This document shows, in pieces, positions 44,455 to 55,085 of a stretch of 64,000 nucleotides of DNA. How positions within the stretch are numbered: the first letter of the stretch is position 1; each line of letters starts with the position of its first letter. This DNA comes from Mikania micrantha. Its lineage: Eukaryota; Streptophyta; Magnoliopsida; Asterales; Asteraceae. The translations under genes and the position numbers were made by a program. The notes below the pieces were generated by a model. The model was not told the origin of the DNA. It saw nothing but the letters and a program-made list of their open reading frames with translations, and searched no databases. The stretch is taken from contig CM018695.1 in NCBI GenBank assembly GCA_009363875.1, positions 47,477,161 to 47,541,160 of the forward strand, read 5' to 3'.

Positions 44455-45500
44455 ATGACGACGACACGCAGCAAGACGGATTTGGAAAAGATTGTCGATG
44501 AACATGCGATGTCACTGATTAAATTTGGCGCTTTTATGCAGAATTCAGAACACAATTTTGAAACATAAATGAAAATTTAGAAGCAATTTTGGCTCGATTG
44601 AATGGCAATGCTAATTTCAACTCCAATGGCGAAGGTGAAGGTAGTGGTGGTAATGGTTCGGGTCATAGCAGTTCATTTCGAAGCAATGATCGTTTTCACA
44701 GAATTGGAAAGATTGAATTTCCAAAATTCAGTGGTGATGAGGTTGAAGATTGGATCTATCGGTGTGAGCATTTTTTCACCATAGATGAAACTCCTGAAAC
44801 CTATAAAGTGAGGTATGTAGCAATTCATTTGGAAGGAGATGCAGTTAAATGGCATCAAGCTTTTGTGAAAACTCGAAATGTTGCCATTTCGGATCTAATG
44901 TGGAAGGAGTATTCGGAAGCAATTACGGCGAGATTTTCTTCAACATTATTTGAAGATGCTATGGGAATTTTGACTTCTTTAAGTCAAATTGGACCATTGG
45001 AGGAGTTTTGTAGGAAATTTGATTCATGTTTCTTGAAGGTGTCTATTCCAGAACCATATGCTGTTAGTATTTTTCTTAAAGCTTTGAAACCTGAAATTGG
45101 GGGTCCTGTGAAGATGTTTCAGCCATAATCTTTGCGTGAAGCATTTTATTTGGCTAAGATTCATGATGCTAATATAAAATCTTCGACTCCTTCAAATGTA
45201 AGCAAGTTTAATTCAGTTTTTAATAAGACTACTAGTGGGTTAAAGCCACCTGTTCCAGTTCCGGTGTCTCAATTACCTTTGTTACCTGCTCCAGTTCAAT
45301 CGAAGAAACTTGCTAATGCTAAACAGATTTCTAGTAAAGATATAGAAAGGAAAAGGGCTAGGGATGAATGTTTTTGGTGTCCTGAAAAATTCACTGCAGG
45401 TCATAAGTGTCCTAACAAGCAATTGTTTGTTTTACAAGTAATTGGTGTAGAGGAGGATGAGGAACAAGGGGTTACGGATAAATTAAGTGGGGGTCAAGAA
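44455..45500 (+). pseudogene. Reina gag with zinc knuckle
   Basis: The likely start is ATG 44455 (MTTTRSKTDLEKIVDEHAM), which meets a stop after about 37 codons. The main open part is 44589-45128: IGKIEFPKFSGDEVEDWIYR, KVRYVAIHLEGDAVKWHQAF and RFSSTLFEDAMGILTSL, the usual plant gypsy gag core. A stop at 45126 and then 45132 on continues the same product: SLREAFYLAKIHDAN, a Pro-rich linker and the nucleocapsid knuckle CFWCPEKFTAGHKC (C-x2-C-x5-G-H-x-C) near 45370-45412. Confidence 0.85.
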
Positions 45501-45830
45501 TTATCCGAATCTGAACCGCACATTTCCATTCATGCTCTTACTGGTATGAATTTGTTTTCCACTATGAAAGTTATTGGTGACATTGGAAATAAAAATTTGA
45601 GTATTTTGATTGATTCGGGGTCCACTCACAATTTTTTGAATGAGCAGTTTGCTAGAAAACTCAAATGTTCCTCTGAGGCTATTCCAACTATGACAGTGAG
45701 GGTTGCTGATGGGTTGGAGATTTGTTGTACTAGAATTTGTCCAAATTTTCAGTGGTTTATGTAAAATATATGGTTTACCACTGATGTTTATCTCATTCCA
45801 TTGGATAACTATGATATGGTATTAAGGGTA
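45501..45830 (+). pseudogene. Reina protease
   Basis: SIHALTGMNLFSTMKVIGDI leads into the active site LIDSGSTHNFLNEQFARKL (D-S-G-S) near 45606-45665, as usual for plant chromoviruses. A frame loss near 45765 ends the open stretch. The frame of the next block (DVYLIPLDNYDMVL) is a different one. Confidence 0.82.
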
Positions 45831-47330
45831 CAATGGTTATTGACTTTGGGTCCTATTGTTTGGAATTTTGTTGATCTCACTATGCATTTTCAAATAGATG
45901 TTGTTCAGTGTACTTTAAAGGCTATAGACAATAATGAATTGTCTTTATGCTCTTCTCCATCAATGAATACTTTGTTGAGTCAAGATAGCAAGATTACCCA
46001 AGCACATTTGTTTAGTTTACAATTGCAAGATGCTGCATTTCAGCATGAGGCAAAAATTTTAGATAAATTTGAAGATGATAAATTGCAGCTGTTATTGCAA
46101 AGATTTGAAGATGTGTTTAGTACCCCTACTACTTTGCCTCCTAAGAGGAATTACGACCATGGAATTGTGTTGAAGGATACTAATAAGGTAATTAACCTCA
46201 AACCTTATAGGTATTCGGCTGCCCAAAAAGATGTTATCGAAAAGTTGACAAGGGAATTGTTAGATACTGGAGTGGTTCGGGATAGTACTAGTCCTTTTGC
46301 TGCCCCAGTAGTCTTGGTTAAAAAAAATATGGATCTTGGCGTTTTTGTATTGATTATAGACAATTAAATGATTATACGGTGAAGAACAGCTACCCTATTC
46401 CTTTGGTGGAAAAATTGTTTGATGAATTGGGGCAAGCTGCAGTCTTTTCTAAGTTGGATTTGCGCTCCGGTTATCATCAAATTCGTATGAAAGATGAGGA
46501 CATTCATAAGACGGCTTTTAGAACTCATGAGGGGTTGTTTGAATTTGTGGTTATGCCTTTTGGGCTAACTAATGCACTAGCCACTTTTTAATGAATTCAA
46601 ATTATAAAGATTTTCTAAGGAAATTTGTATTAGTTTTCTTTGATGATATTCTGGTTTTTAGCAATTCTTTTGAAGTTCATTTGGAACATTTGGAGGTGGT
46701 GTTAAGTATTTTAAGAACTCAGCAGGTATATGCTCGCCGCTCTAAATGTACTTTTGGAGGAACCAAGATCGAGTATCTTGGGCATATCATTTCACAACAG
46801 GGAGTTTCTGCAGATCATAAGAAGATAGAGGCTATTATGGGTTGGTCAATTCCTACTGATGTCAAACAACTGAGGGGTTTTTTGGGATTGAGTGGATATT
46901 ATAGAAGGTTTATTAAATCTTATGGTACTTCAGCAAAGCCATTAACATATTTACTCAAGAAAGGAGAATTTAAATTGTCTGATATGGCTACTAATGCTTT
47001 CAATTCTTTAAAGGAAGCATTGTCCAATCCACCCGTTTTAGCTTTGCCAAATTTTTCTAAAGTGTTTATAGTGGAAATTGATGCCTCAGGGAAAGACATT
47101 GGAGCAGTTCTCATGCAAGATGGTCACCCAATTGCATTTATTAGTAAAGCATTGTCGGCTAGGTAACAAGCTTTATCGTTTTATGAATGGGAATTATTGG
47201 CAATTATCTTGGCGGTCAAACATTGGCATCATTACCTCTCTGTTGGCCATTTTATCATAAGAGCATATTAGAAGAGTTTAAAACACTTACTTGAACAGAA
47301 AATTTCTTTTCCTTTGCAGCAGGTGTGGTT
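45831..47330 (+). pseudogene. Reina reverse transcriptase and RNase H
   Basis: In order: YRYSAAQKDVIEKLTRELLD and STSPFAAPVVLVKK (46210-46325), a frameshift, then NSYPIPLVEKLFDELGQAAV, FSKLDLRSGYHQIRMKDEDI and VMPFGLTNALATF to a stop at 46589. Next come the catalytic box FFDDILVFSNSFEVHLEHLE (46640), thumb CTFGGTKIEYLGHIISQQGV and RQLRGFLGLSGYYRRF-like KQLRGFLGLSGYYRRFIKSY. RNase H follows: VEIDASGKDIGAVLMQDG (Asp near 47080) and LSFYEWELLAIILAVKHW (Glu near 47190). At least three breaks, so dead. Confidence 0.88.
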
Positions 47331-48500
47331 ATCCAAGTTATTGGGTTATGATTTTGAAATCATATATAAACAAGGTAGTACTAATATGGCTGCAGATGCT
47401 TTATCGAGAGTGCAGGCTCGGGCATTATTGAGTTTATCCTTTAATACTTTTGATTCTTCTTTATGGCTGAGAGTTAAGGAGTCTTGGAAGAATGATAGCA
47501 AGTTGAAAGGAATTTTAGAAGAGTTGCAACAAGGAAGACCTTCAACTAAGTATGTTTGGAATGGGGAAGCTTTATTCAAGAAAGGTAAAGTTATCATTGG
47601 TAATGATAGTGTTTTGCAAAATGACATTATTTCTCTTTGTCATTCAGAAGCTGTTAGTGGTCATTCGGGAATTCATGAAGATTACAGAGAGTTCGTACTT
47701 TCTTTTATTGGAAGGGAATGTACAAGGATATAAGGAATTTCATTAGGAATTGTGTTATTTGTCAAAAAGCCAAGAAGGAAACAGTTGCTTCACCTGGGTT
47801 ATTACAACCTTTACTGGTTCCTAATCATGTGTTTTCAGATATTTCTATGGATTTCATTGGGGGACTTCCTAAATCTTATGGTAAAGATGCCATTTTTGTG
47901 GTAGTTGACAGGCTTACGAAATATGGTCATTTCAGCTCAAGTAGCCCAAGTTTTTATGGACCAAGTTATAAAGTTACTTACGAGTCGGAATGGTCGGGCA
48001 GCTAAGTCAGTAAAGCCGGAAAAGCCTTGCTCAATTCCTTTGAGTTTCGGTCTTGCGACCGTACTCCCCAGGCGGAATGTTTCACGCGTTAGCTGGGCCC
48101 CGGCGAATCCGTCGGGTGGGGAAATAATCCCTTCCCCATCCGTCGATGCCTCGTTTTACCTTTAAACTACACGGCTGGCCAGAATCTATTGTGTCTGATA
48201 GAGATCTGATTTTTATTAGTCAGTTTTGGAAGGAGTTTACGGCTCTGCAGGGAATTCACTTGGCTATGTCGACTACTTACCATCCACAGTCGGATGGCCA
48301 GACAGAAGTGGTAAACAGATGTTTGGAATCGTATCTAAGATGTATGGTTATGGATAAACCAGTGAAGTTGTTTAAGTGGTTATCTTTAGCCGAGTTTTGG
48401 TACAATACTAATTTTCATACTTCTTTGGGCATGACTCCTTTTCAAGCGTTATACGGGTATCCACCTCCTCTATTTGTTCCTTATATTCCCTAAGATGCAA
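47331..48500 (+). pseudogene. Reina integrase, interrupted by foreign DNA
   Basis: The end of RNase H (GSTNMAADALSR) is followed by the zinc finger (HSEAVSGHSGIHEDY, then NFIRNCVICQKAKKE, in another frame), the core SMDFIGGLPKSYGKDAIFVV (first Asp, near 47850) and DRLTKYGHF. At 47977-48167 an insert of about 190 bp separates QVIKL from HGWPES. The core resumes with ESIVSDRDLIFISQFWKEF (second Asp) and HPQSDGQTEVVNRCLESYL (Glu), all three acidic residues kept. LGMTPFQALYGYPPPLFVPY ends the stretch. Confidence 0.88.
47977..48167 (-). rRNA. Organellar small-subunit rRNA fragment, inserted (NUMT-like)
   Basis: The minus strand of about 48032-48110 contains GTACGGTCGCAAGACCGAAA and CTCAAAGGAATTG. 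This is the universally conserved 16S-type block near the 900 region, preceded by AACGCGTGAAACATTCCGCC. The eukaryotic 18S differs here, and the plastid version reads differently as I remember it (GAACGTACTCCCC on the opposite strand), so mitochondrial rrn18 is the best guess. The first ~55 bp of the insert (47977-48031) is not contiguous with the rRNA block, so the insert is chimeric. Not a working rRNA gene. Confidence 0.72.
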
Positions 48501-49057
48501 GGAATGCAACAGTAGATGATATGATGACTGATAGAGAGGAGACAATAAAATTGCTTCGCTTTTCATTAACAAGGGCACAAAATCAGATGAAGCAATCGGT
48601 GGATAAACATAGAAGTAAAAGGGAGTTTAAAGTGGGATCTTTTGTGTATGTGAAGTTACACCCTTATGGTCAGTCTACTATGAAAACTAATCGTTATAAC
48701 AAGTTGGGGCCTAAATTTTTTGGTCCTTTCTTTATAGTGGAACGTATTGGACCGGTGGCGTATCGGTTGGATCTACCGAGTGAAGCTCAAATTCATCCCA
48801 TGTTTCATTGCGTAAGTTGGCCAGGGGTGATGTGTCTTAGACTGTTCCATTACCGGTTGGGTTCAGGTTTTTGTTCAAGCCATTAAATGTGTTGAATAGA
48901 AGAATGGTGCGTAGAGGACATAGAGCTTCAGCTGAAGTGTTAGTTCAATGGGAAAATGTTCCAATCGCTGAAGCAATTGGGAGAATGTGGAATATTTACA
49001 GATTTGTTTTCCAAATTTTTCTTTTTGAGGTCAAAAAGTTGTTGAATAGGAGAGTAT
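48501..49057 (+). pseudogene. Reina integrase C-terminus and chromodomain
   Basis: FKVGSFVYVKLHPYGQST and NKLGPKFFGPFFIVERIGPV form the SH3-like end, then YRLDLPSEAQIHPMFHCVS. After a shift, VLNRRMVRRGHRASAEVLVQ and WENVPIAEA (48880-48990) match a group I chromodomain; the usual ATWE after EA is altered. The chromodomain tethers integrase to histone-marked chromatin. The tail runs to the 3' LTR at 49058. Confidence 0.83.
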
Positions 49058-49248
49058 TGATATGTAATAAGTAGTATTGTGGTCGTACTAATAAGTCTGT
49101 GGTTATAATTGTCATTAATAAAATTTTAGGGTGCTAAGTGTAAAATGATAGTCAGAGTCTATTATATTGATTTCATAACTGAATAACAGACTAGACTGGT
49201 TTTGAGTTCATTCTTCTTCTTTTATTAGTTTCTCTCTTGTTCTTAACA
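49058..49248 (+). repeat. Reina 3' LTR (191 bp)
   Basis: Same length as the 5' LTR, about 11 substitutions, no gaps. Confidence 0.95.
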
Positions 49249-49306
49249 TAAGGAATATGGGTTTTGTCTATAAGGTTACGGGTTCGAGTCCCGTATGCAT
49301 TTTTTT
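49249..49306 (+). other. tRNA-like sequence, right piece (B-box and T run)
   Basis: TAAGG (target repeat), anticodon-arm-like TATGG-GTTTTGT-CTATA, then T-arm ACGGGTTCGAGTCCCGT with perfect B-box GGTTCGAGTCC (49281-49291), and T7 (49300-49306), a pol III stop. Confidence 0.55.
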
Positions 49307-50318
49307 ATTCATTTATCTTTTTTCAAGTTGTTTAATATACGGTAGCTAGGGTTTAAATTTTTAACCCTATGTGGTATTTGTGGTATTAACGTTTCTAATA
49401 TGCTTAATTGATTTCTGCTAAATGCTCTGAATGCTAATTGTGTTTTGATACTAATCTGCTTTTTTGCTTTAACATTTCTTCTATAGTTGCTTTCTTGCTT
49501 AATATTTGAATGATTGAAAAGAATCGTAGAGGAACACTAATATTTAACCAATTCAAACATATATAATTCAAGTGCTATAAGTTATAGCATCCAATTTATT
49601 AGAAACATAATAAGCTAGTAAGCTTCATGTTCCAGGGGCTGCAGAAAGGGAAGGTTTGGCTGTTGAGGCGAATATGGTAATTGAGGTAAGGCTAGCATAA
49701 GAGAATCAAGTTATTGAGCTAATATTCACACGTCTATTTATTTGAGAACTTGTGCTTGACACCACCTAGGACTTAGTCAGTAAGGGAGGGGGATAACATA
49801 GGGGCTCCGGAGGTTCATGTGAAGAGGTTTGTGGAAGAGGTCATGATTACGGGGTTGGGGTCATTGAATTGGAGCATAGGCTAGAGAAGACGTAGGAGTA
49901 CGATGCATTTGGGTAAGATGTTGTTGGAACAAAGTCGAAAGGTTATAGGTATATTTTCTTTTTCTAAATTCGAAACTACTCAGACCCGGATATTTTTTTT
50001 CTGGTTTATTTGATTGAAGTGTCTTAAAATAGTGAACCCACTTATAAAAATTCCTATATCCACCACTGGAAACCACAATACATGTTAATTTTTTGAAGCG
50101 AGGAGCCGAAACCAATACTTGAAACAAAAAATAACCTTTCTGTTCAAAAATTAACACTATGGACGAAAAAAGGTAACCTTTGCCCTTGTTTCTAGATAAC
50201 GTAGGTTTTCAACGTTTTGTTTATTTCCTTTTTTCCTACTCAACCGTCCTCTTCAGTTCCTATTTAGGTGTTAACTTCACCTTTTTCTCCGTTGTGTTGC
50301 TGAATTTGCAACAAGGAC
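49307..50318. other. Unassigned DNA
   Basis: No coding, RNA or transposon signature that I can support. Short open frames only. Confidence 0.5.
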
Positions 50319-50821
50319 CCAAGGGTATGCCTAGCCATTTCAGACACGGACATCTTAACACGACACGACAAGACGCGACTTTAACATGTTTCGTTTTTGG
50401 CCTTAAGATGTTTTGTGTCTAAAACAGATCAACACGTTAAAACTGGTTAAGACTGTTAAGACTCGTTAAAGTCTGTCAAGACCTGTTTATAACTTAAAAT
50501 TTAAAAACATAATATAAAAAATAAGTGAATAATAACTAATTACCTTTTAAAATTTCTATTTTTCTAATTCTAGTGCCTTAAAAGGTTTTTAACAGGTATT
50601 TAATATGTTCTTAAACAAGTCATTTATAGGGTTAATTGCTAACATGTTTCTTAACAGGTCATTTCATGTTTACGTGTTTTAAATAGGGCATGTTCATGTT
50701 TGGAAAAACAGACACGATAAGTTATCGTGTCGGGTTCGTGTCTGCCCATTTCGTGTTTCGTATCTCAACGTGTCGTTTCTTATCGGGTCGTGTCTGACCT
50801 GTACGTTATGCCAGCCCTGCC
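50319..50821. mobile_element. Non-autonomous hAT-like element (tentative)
   Basis: Ends AAGGGTATGCCTAGCC and, reversed, GCAGGGCTGGCATAACG, an imperfect terminal inverted repeat of hAT style. Subterminal GACACGACCCG-like motifs face each other from both sides (TTCAGACACGGACATC on the left; GGTCAGACACGACCCG in reverse on the right). An inner palindrome has arms GACACGATAA / TTATCGTGTC (50711-50731). No 8-bp target repeat found. Confidence 0.45.
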
Positions 50822-51185
50822 TGCTACACAAGAGAGAGTATTTGGAATCGTGAGAGGAAAGGGAATCGTTGTGCTAAAGAAAGCCGATAAGAAATCAAAG
50901 AAATCGACATTGATGCTAACTGGTGCCATATATATTTAGATGTTTTCTTCTCATTTAAATATACTGAACGATGGTGTTCTCAAATTCATGTTTTTTTATG
51001 GCCATTAGTATTTGTTTTTGACATCTTATATTAAGATGAAGGAAAAGCCAGATTGTTTGAGTTTTCAATGTTTAAAATTTATTCTGTATAATTAAATTCT
51101 TCGACAGTCATTTGTTAATTTAGAAAAAAAGTAAAAAATAAAAACCAATCAGTTATATCGAGTGCTGGTAACATGTTGCTATCAC
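50822..51185. other. Unassigned AT-rich DNA
   Basis: Nothing recognised. Confidence 0.5.
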
Positions 51186-51198
51186 AAATAATGTAACT

Positions 51199-51430
51199 AC
51201 CAATGAGGCATTGCCTCAATGGTAACTCAAGATTCTTCCAAATAAGAGGTATTGGGTTCAAATCCCCCCGCAACGAAAAAGGGGTCTGAGGTGGGTCAGG
51301 GGGTTTTTCTAGTGGAGTTTCCTCCTGGGGTGGTTATGGTGGCTCATGGGAGGTTCAGGTAACTAGAAATCGGTGACATGGTCTGGAAACAGTGGGTTCA
51401 CACGATTGAAACATTTGCTGTTCAAAAAAA
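51199..51430 (+). mobile_element. tRNA-derived SINE with 13-bp target duplication
   Basis: The tRNA-like head has A-box TTGCCTCAATGGTAAC (51211) and B-box GGGTTCAAATCCCCC (51252), followed by a G/T-rich body and an A tail that ends at the right repeat. Direct repeats AAATAATGTAACT at 51186-51198 and 51431-51443. Moved by a LINE machinery in trans; no LINE seen here. Confidence 0.85.
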
Positions 51431-51443
51431 AAATAATGTAACT

Positions 51444-52662
51444 GACACCGACTAATAAATATTGGTACCATTATGTAATGACTTTTATCTATGTTTGGGT
51501 ATCTATATCCGGCCACTGACGACGTCACTATCCACCAAGTACGGTGCCCGGTAAAAAGCCACATTCACCCCCATAATCCTAATTTCATGTTATCATCTCA
51601 TAAATTAAGATTCAACCACCAAATTCAATCAACTAAAAGATGATTCTTCCCAGAAACTTAAATGTGGTGAGAGATCGCCCCTTATAATCTTCATCGCAGT
51701 CAGTTGCACCACGGATCACGTCATACAAATCAACGACTCCCATGCTCCTCCCCAGTGACCCTCCACACACATCATCGTTTTGCCACTCATCCTCGTCAAA
51801 AACCCTTGCGCGGTGGAGAGGTGGCGCAAACTCATGACATGGTGACGGGAACGACGGTGGAGGGAAACGACGCTGTGTGTGGGGGGGTGCTGCTGGTGAT
51901 GAACACAGGAGGAAGGAGGTCTTCAAAAGATGACGGGAAGAGGAGAAAAGAGTTTGATTCACGTCTGCACCAAAAAGATGATGGACAAACATTTTTGATG
52001 AAATGTCTTTTAAAAAACAAACAAGCGGTTGCCATCAACCTCTGTTTGTGGTCTACGTCACGCAGACAAAGAGACCAAGAAGAGATTTTTATAGAAACCA
52101 AACACCACCTTAGTCACCGACGGAATATGTTTGATGAAGTTCGTAAACACATCATATCTATAATGTTGTTTTTCATTTTCTTTTCTACTTTTTCTATGTA
52201 ATAACTTTTTAGAATTTTATACCACCGAAGCATTTTAGTATTTTATATTTGTGTTTCAATTTTTCATAACCGGTTTCTTGTTTGTTTTTATCCATAAAAC
52301 ATACATTTTGATCGTACTGACCTGCTTCAACAGACAATCGTGCAAGTAATGTTGATTGGTCCCTGATTTTTGTTTTCTTGTTATTTTTTTGGAACAGCTG
52401 CAAATAAGGAAACAAATGTATCTGGTGTGTTATGATTATGAGACTAAGTTGTGTTTGGTATGCATAAATGAAGCGAATATTGGAATTACTTACGCATTGA
52501 AATGAAAAAAAAACATTTTAGTAATTACATAAGAATGGAATGAACTATTATATAAGGAACTAAGACCATGTTCATTCATTAATCCAAACCCAACCCAATC
52601 TTTTATAAAAAAACTAATAATTTCCTCTCTTTCACCTACACAATCTAATCAAACCTAACTTT
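51444..52662. other. Unassigned DNA left of the gap
   Basis: Open frames of 119 (minus, 51992-51633) and 165 codons (plus, 51704-52201) overlap on opposite strands; neither has a domain I recognise, and I do not call them genes. 52440-52560 (TTGTGTTTGGTATGC, GGAATGGAATGAAC) looks like a MITE end, without proof. Confidence 0.4.
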
Positions 52663-52762
52663 NNNNNNNNNNNNNNNNNNNNNNNNNNNNNNNNNNNNNN
52701 NNNNNNNNNNNNNNNNNNNNNNNNNNNNNNNNNNNNNNNNNNNNNNNNNNNNNNNNNNNNNN
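52663..52762. other. Assembly gap, 100 N
   Basis: Exactly 100 Ns, a common placeholder for a gap of unknown size. Confidence 0.99.
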
Positions 52763-53551
52763 TGGGCCTTCACATGAATCCGCACCTTTGGAGCAAACCC
52801 TCCATATACAGTTTCACCCTACGTTCCTCAGAACCAATCAAGTGAGGAACTAATCTTGCCATTTCATTGAATTTTGATGTATACTGTCGATGATTCATAC
52901 TCCCAGCTTTCAGAACCAGAAACTCTATTTCAACTTTATCCAGCTCATCTTGGGACAGAACTGTTTGGTGACCAGCTCCTTGAGATCATCCAAGTCATCT
53001 TCTCCATATCAGCAGCAGACTTGGACTGCTTAATGGTGTTCCACCAATGTAGAGCTTCCTCCGTAAATGAATGGGCTGCAAACTTCACAGCTTGATCACT
53101 CGGCATTCACATGATGGATATAACAGCCTTCATCGCAGATATCCAGTGACAGGTGGGCCACATCATCCTTCTTTCCATCGAAGGTCGGTGGGTTACATCC
53201 TTTGAAGGCCTTGTAGTCACAACCCTTCACTTTCCCTGACGTAGAATCACCGCTTTTGTTTTCGATGATCACAACTTCATCATCTCCCTTGGTGCTTTCC
53301 TTGTTTCCTTCAGACTTCTTTTTTTAGAGCATCCTTCAGTGCCTTAGCAATTATCGCTGGTAGTTTATCATCCATAATCCGTTTCACCTCGTCCGAAATA
53401 GCTTTCACCGCTAGGCTCTAGAGTGAACTCTTCTTCGTCTTCCGGTGGCTCACTGGTGCTCGCTTTCTCTTCGTTGACCGGTTTCTCGGTCTCGACATAT
53501 GGTTCTTCAGGTCCTGTGGTTGCTTACGTCACTACCCTCTTGTCCAGCCAT
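52763..53551 (-). pseudogene. gag of Tekay-like element H (cut by the gap)
   Basis: The likely start is ATG 53551 (MAGQEGSDV) on the minus strand. After broken frames, GDSTSGKVKGCDYKAFKGCN and PPTFDGKKDD (53255-53160) match the conserved start of chromovirus gag (x-F-x-x-CNPPTFDG-x-K). FAAHSFTEEA and related pieces (53080-53030) match the gag box before the WW-N motif, and the last ~130 bases (ESMNHRQYTSKFNEMA-type) are legible near the gap with shifts. Many stops. The rest of the element would lie in or beyond the gap. Confidence 0.75.
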
Positions 53552-53880
53552 CTAACTATCTACATGATGCAACAATTGATGAGTCAGTACCGAAATCAGT
53601 TTAGCACTAAATAAGCTTTGTAAATCGTTAATGACGTTGATCAGGGTTATTAACCATTTTACCCAACTCATAGGCTCTAAACGTTTCCCATCCCATCTCC
53701 TCAACGTGCATGACACTAATTGCCTTTCTAACCTTACACCTACGTCTTAACTCATACATATCAATTCATACAAAACACTTAGCTCGTGGCATCCGTTCAT
53801 CCGTGGTTGGCAATCCGCATCACTTAATCCCATTTTCAGTTTAAAGTCTTAGCATTTGGGATGCCAAGATCTCTCAAACT

Positions 53881-53895
53881 ATGGCTCTGATACCA
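53881..53895 (-). other. Primer binding site of element H
   Basis: Minus strand TGGTATCAGAGCCAT, three bases inside the LTR end. Complementary to initiator tRNA-Met. Confidence 0.88.
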
Positions 53896-54369
53896 ACTTG
53901 TGAGGCCCCGATTTCGAGCGACCTCACGTACGTTGTCTCGTCATAACACATAGCCCTTAAACTAAAACTTGTATAGATAGCAACGGAATTTAAAACACAG
54001 TTTTTCAAACATGAAATCATGTCTTAATTAAACATAATTGATTGCCAATGCCACCGGACTCTCTTTATCTGAATGCCCGAGCTCCTTGCCTTCTCTGACC
54101 ATAGCTTAACCTGACATACATGCTAAATAAGTCAGCTTACGCTGGTGAGTTCTAGTTTTCGTAAAACATCATAAACGTTTTGTAAGTAAAAATATACTTA
54201 ACATTAAACATCATCACATAACATAACATATCTTATTCATAACATACATAACTTCACATGACATAGCTTAAACACATAACGTGCCTTTCCTCATAGCATA
54301 CCTACATAACATATATATCCTCATACATCATTCATACGGTGAAGGAATTTCGCCGTCAACTGCTGGCCT

Positions 54370-54905
54370 AAAGTCAAACAGGCTTGTGCAGCACAAGACT
54401 CTATAACTATCAACACGCAGCTGATAACTCATACATGTATAAGATTTCTTTAACACTATCAACCCGCAGCTGATAACTCAGCATGTCTAAGATTTCTTTA
54501 ACTGAACTGACACGACACATAGTCGACAGGCCTGTTCTTGCACAGGACTTCTGCCTGTTCTTGCACAGGACTTCTGCCTGTTCTTTCACAGGACTTCTTA
54601 ACACATCAACCGAAATTGGTGGCTTATACCGGCATAAGACTCCATACTCACCCAGTAACAAGTACTGGATCTAACATACTTACCCAGAAACAAGTACTGG
54701 AGCTACCATACTTTCCCAGTAACAAGTACTCGAGCTACCATACTTACCCCATACGAATATGGGAGCTACGTCATACTCATCCCGTAACAAGTACTGGAGC
54801 AACCATACTTACCCAGTAACTAGTACTGGAGCTACCCATACTTACCCCATATGAATATGGGAGCTATGTCATACTCATCCCGTAACAAGTACGGGAGCAA
54901 CCCTC
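54370..54905. repeat. Tandem hairpin repeats with compensatory stem changes
   Basis: About eight ~33-bp units from 54640, each with a small hairpin and then GAGCTAC or GAGCAAC. Stems include CCAGTA/TACTGG, CCCATA/TATGGG and CCCGTA/TACGGG. Earlier members (54370-54640) hold CTTGTG/CACAAG, CCTGT/ACAGG (three times) and CTTAT/ATAAG in similar frames. Confidence 0.8.
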
Positions 54906-55004
54906 ATTCATCATGACATGTTACGCTAGCACTGTATCATTAGTCAGCATAACATCGTAACGTTATCCTAATAACATAGGAAAACTCATAACGAATATCA
55001 TACC

Positions 55005-55085
55005 CAGTTATAGTCGTGGTGACTCTCATACCCAGTTATAGTCGGGGTTGACTCTCATACCCAGTTATAGTCGTTGTTGACTATC
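55005..55085. repeat. ~30-bp tandem repeat in LTR H
   Basis: Three copies of CATACCCAGTTATAGTCG followed by a GTTGACT-like end. Confidence 0.8.

Larger units (their letters stand above)
44215..49248 (+). mobile_element. Complete Reina-type chromovirus (5034 bp, TSD TAAGG)
   Basis: Both LTRs are 191 bp (44215-44405, 49058-49248), TGATATG...TTAACA, with about 11 differences (near 6%). Direct repeats TAAGG flank it (44210-44214, 49249-49253). It has a primer site to initiator tRNA-Met, then gag, protease, RT, RNase H, integrase and chromodomain, all recognisable, all with stops or shifts. Short LTRs plus a C-terminal chromodomain point to the Reina lineage. The only structurally complete element in the window. 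Confidence 0.93.

Noticed and set aside
48032..48110. A functional or bacterial contaminant rRNA gene
   Set aside because: Only about 80-130 bp of rRNA sequence, flanked on both sides by integrase codons that rejoin; an insertion explains it better.
49249..49306. Intact tRNA gene
   Set aside because: T-arm and anticodon arm fit, but the acceptor stem does not pair and the unit is split by a 5-kb element.
51704..52201. 165-codon open frame (plus) with a 119-codon frame opposite (minus 51992-51633) as host genes
   Set aside because: No recognisable domain, opposite-strand overlap, Pro/His-rich translations as expected from biased DNA, and no splice-supported extension.
52440..52662. MITE end next to the gap
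   Set aside because: TTTGGTATGC/GGAATGGAATG is suggestive, but the other end is not visible and no target repeat could be found.
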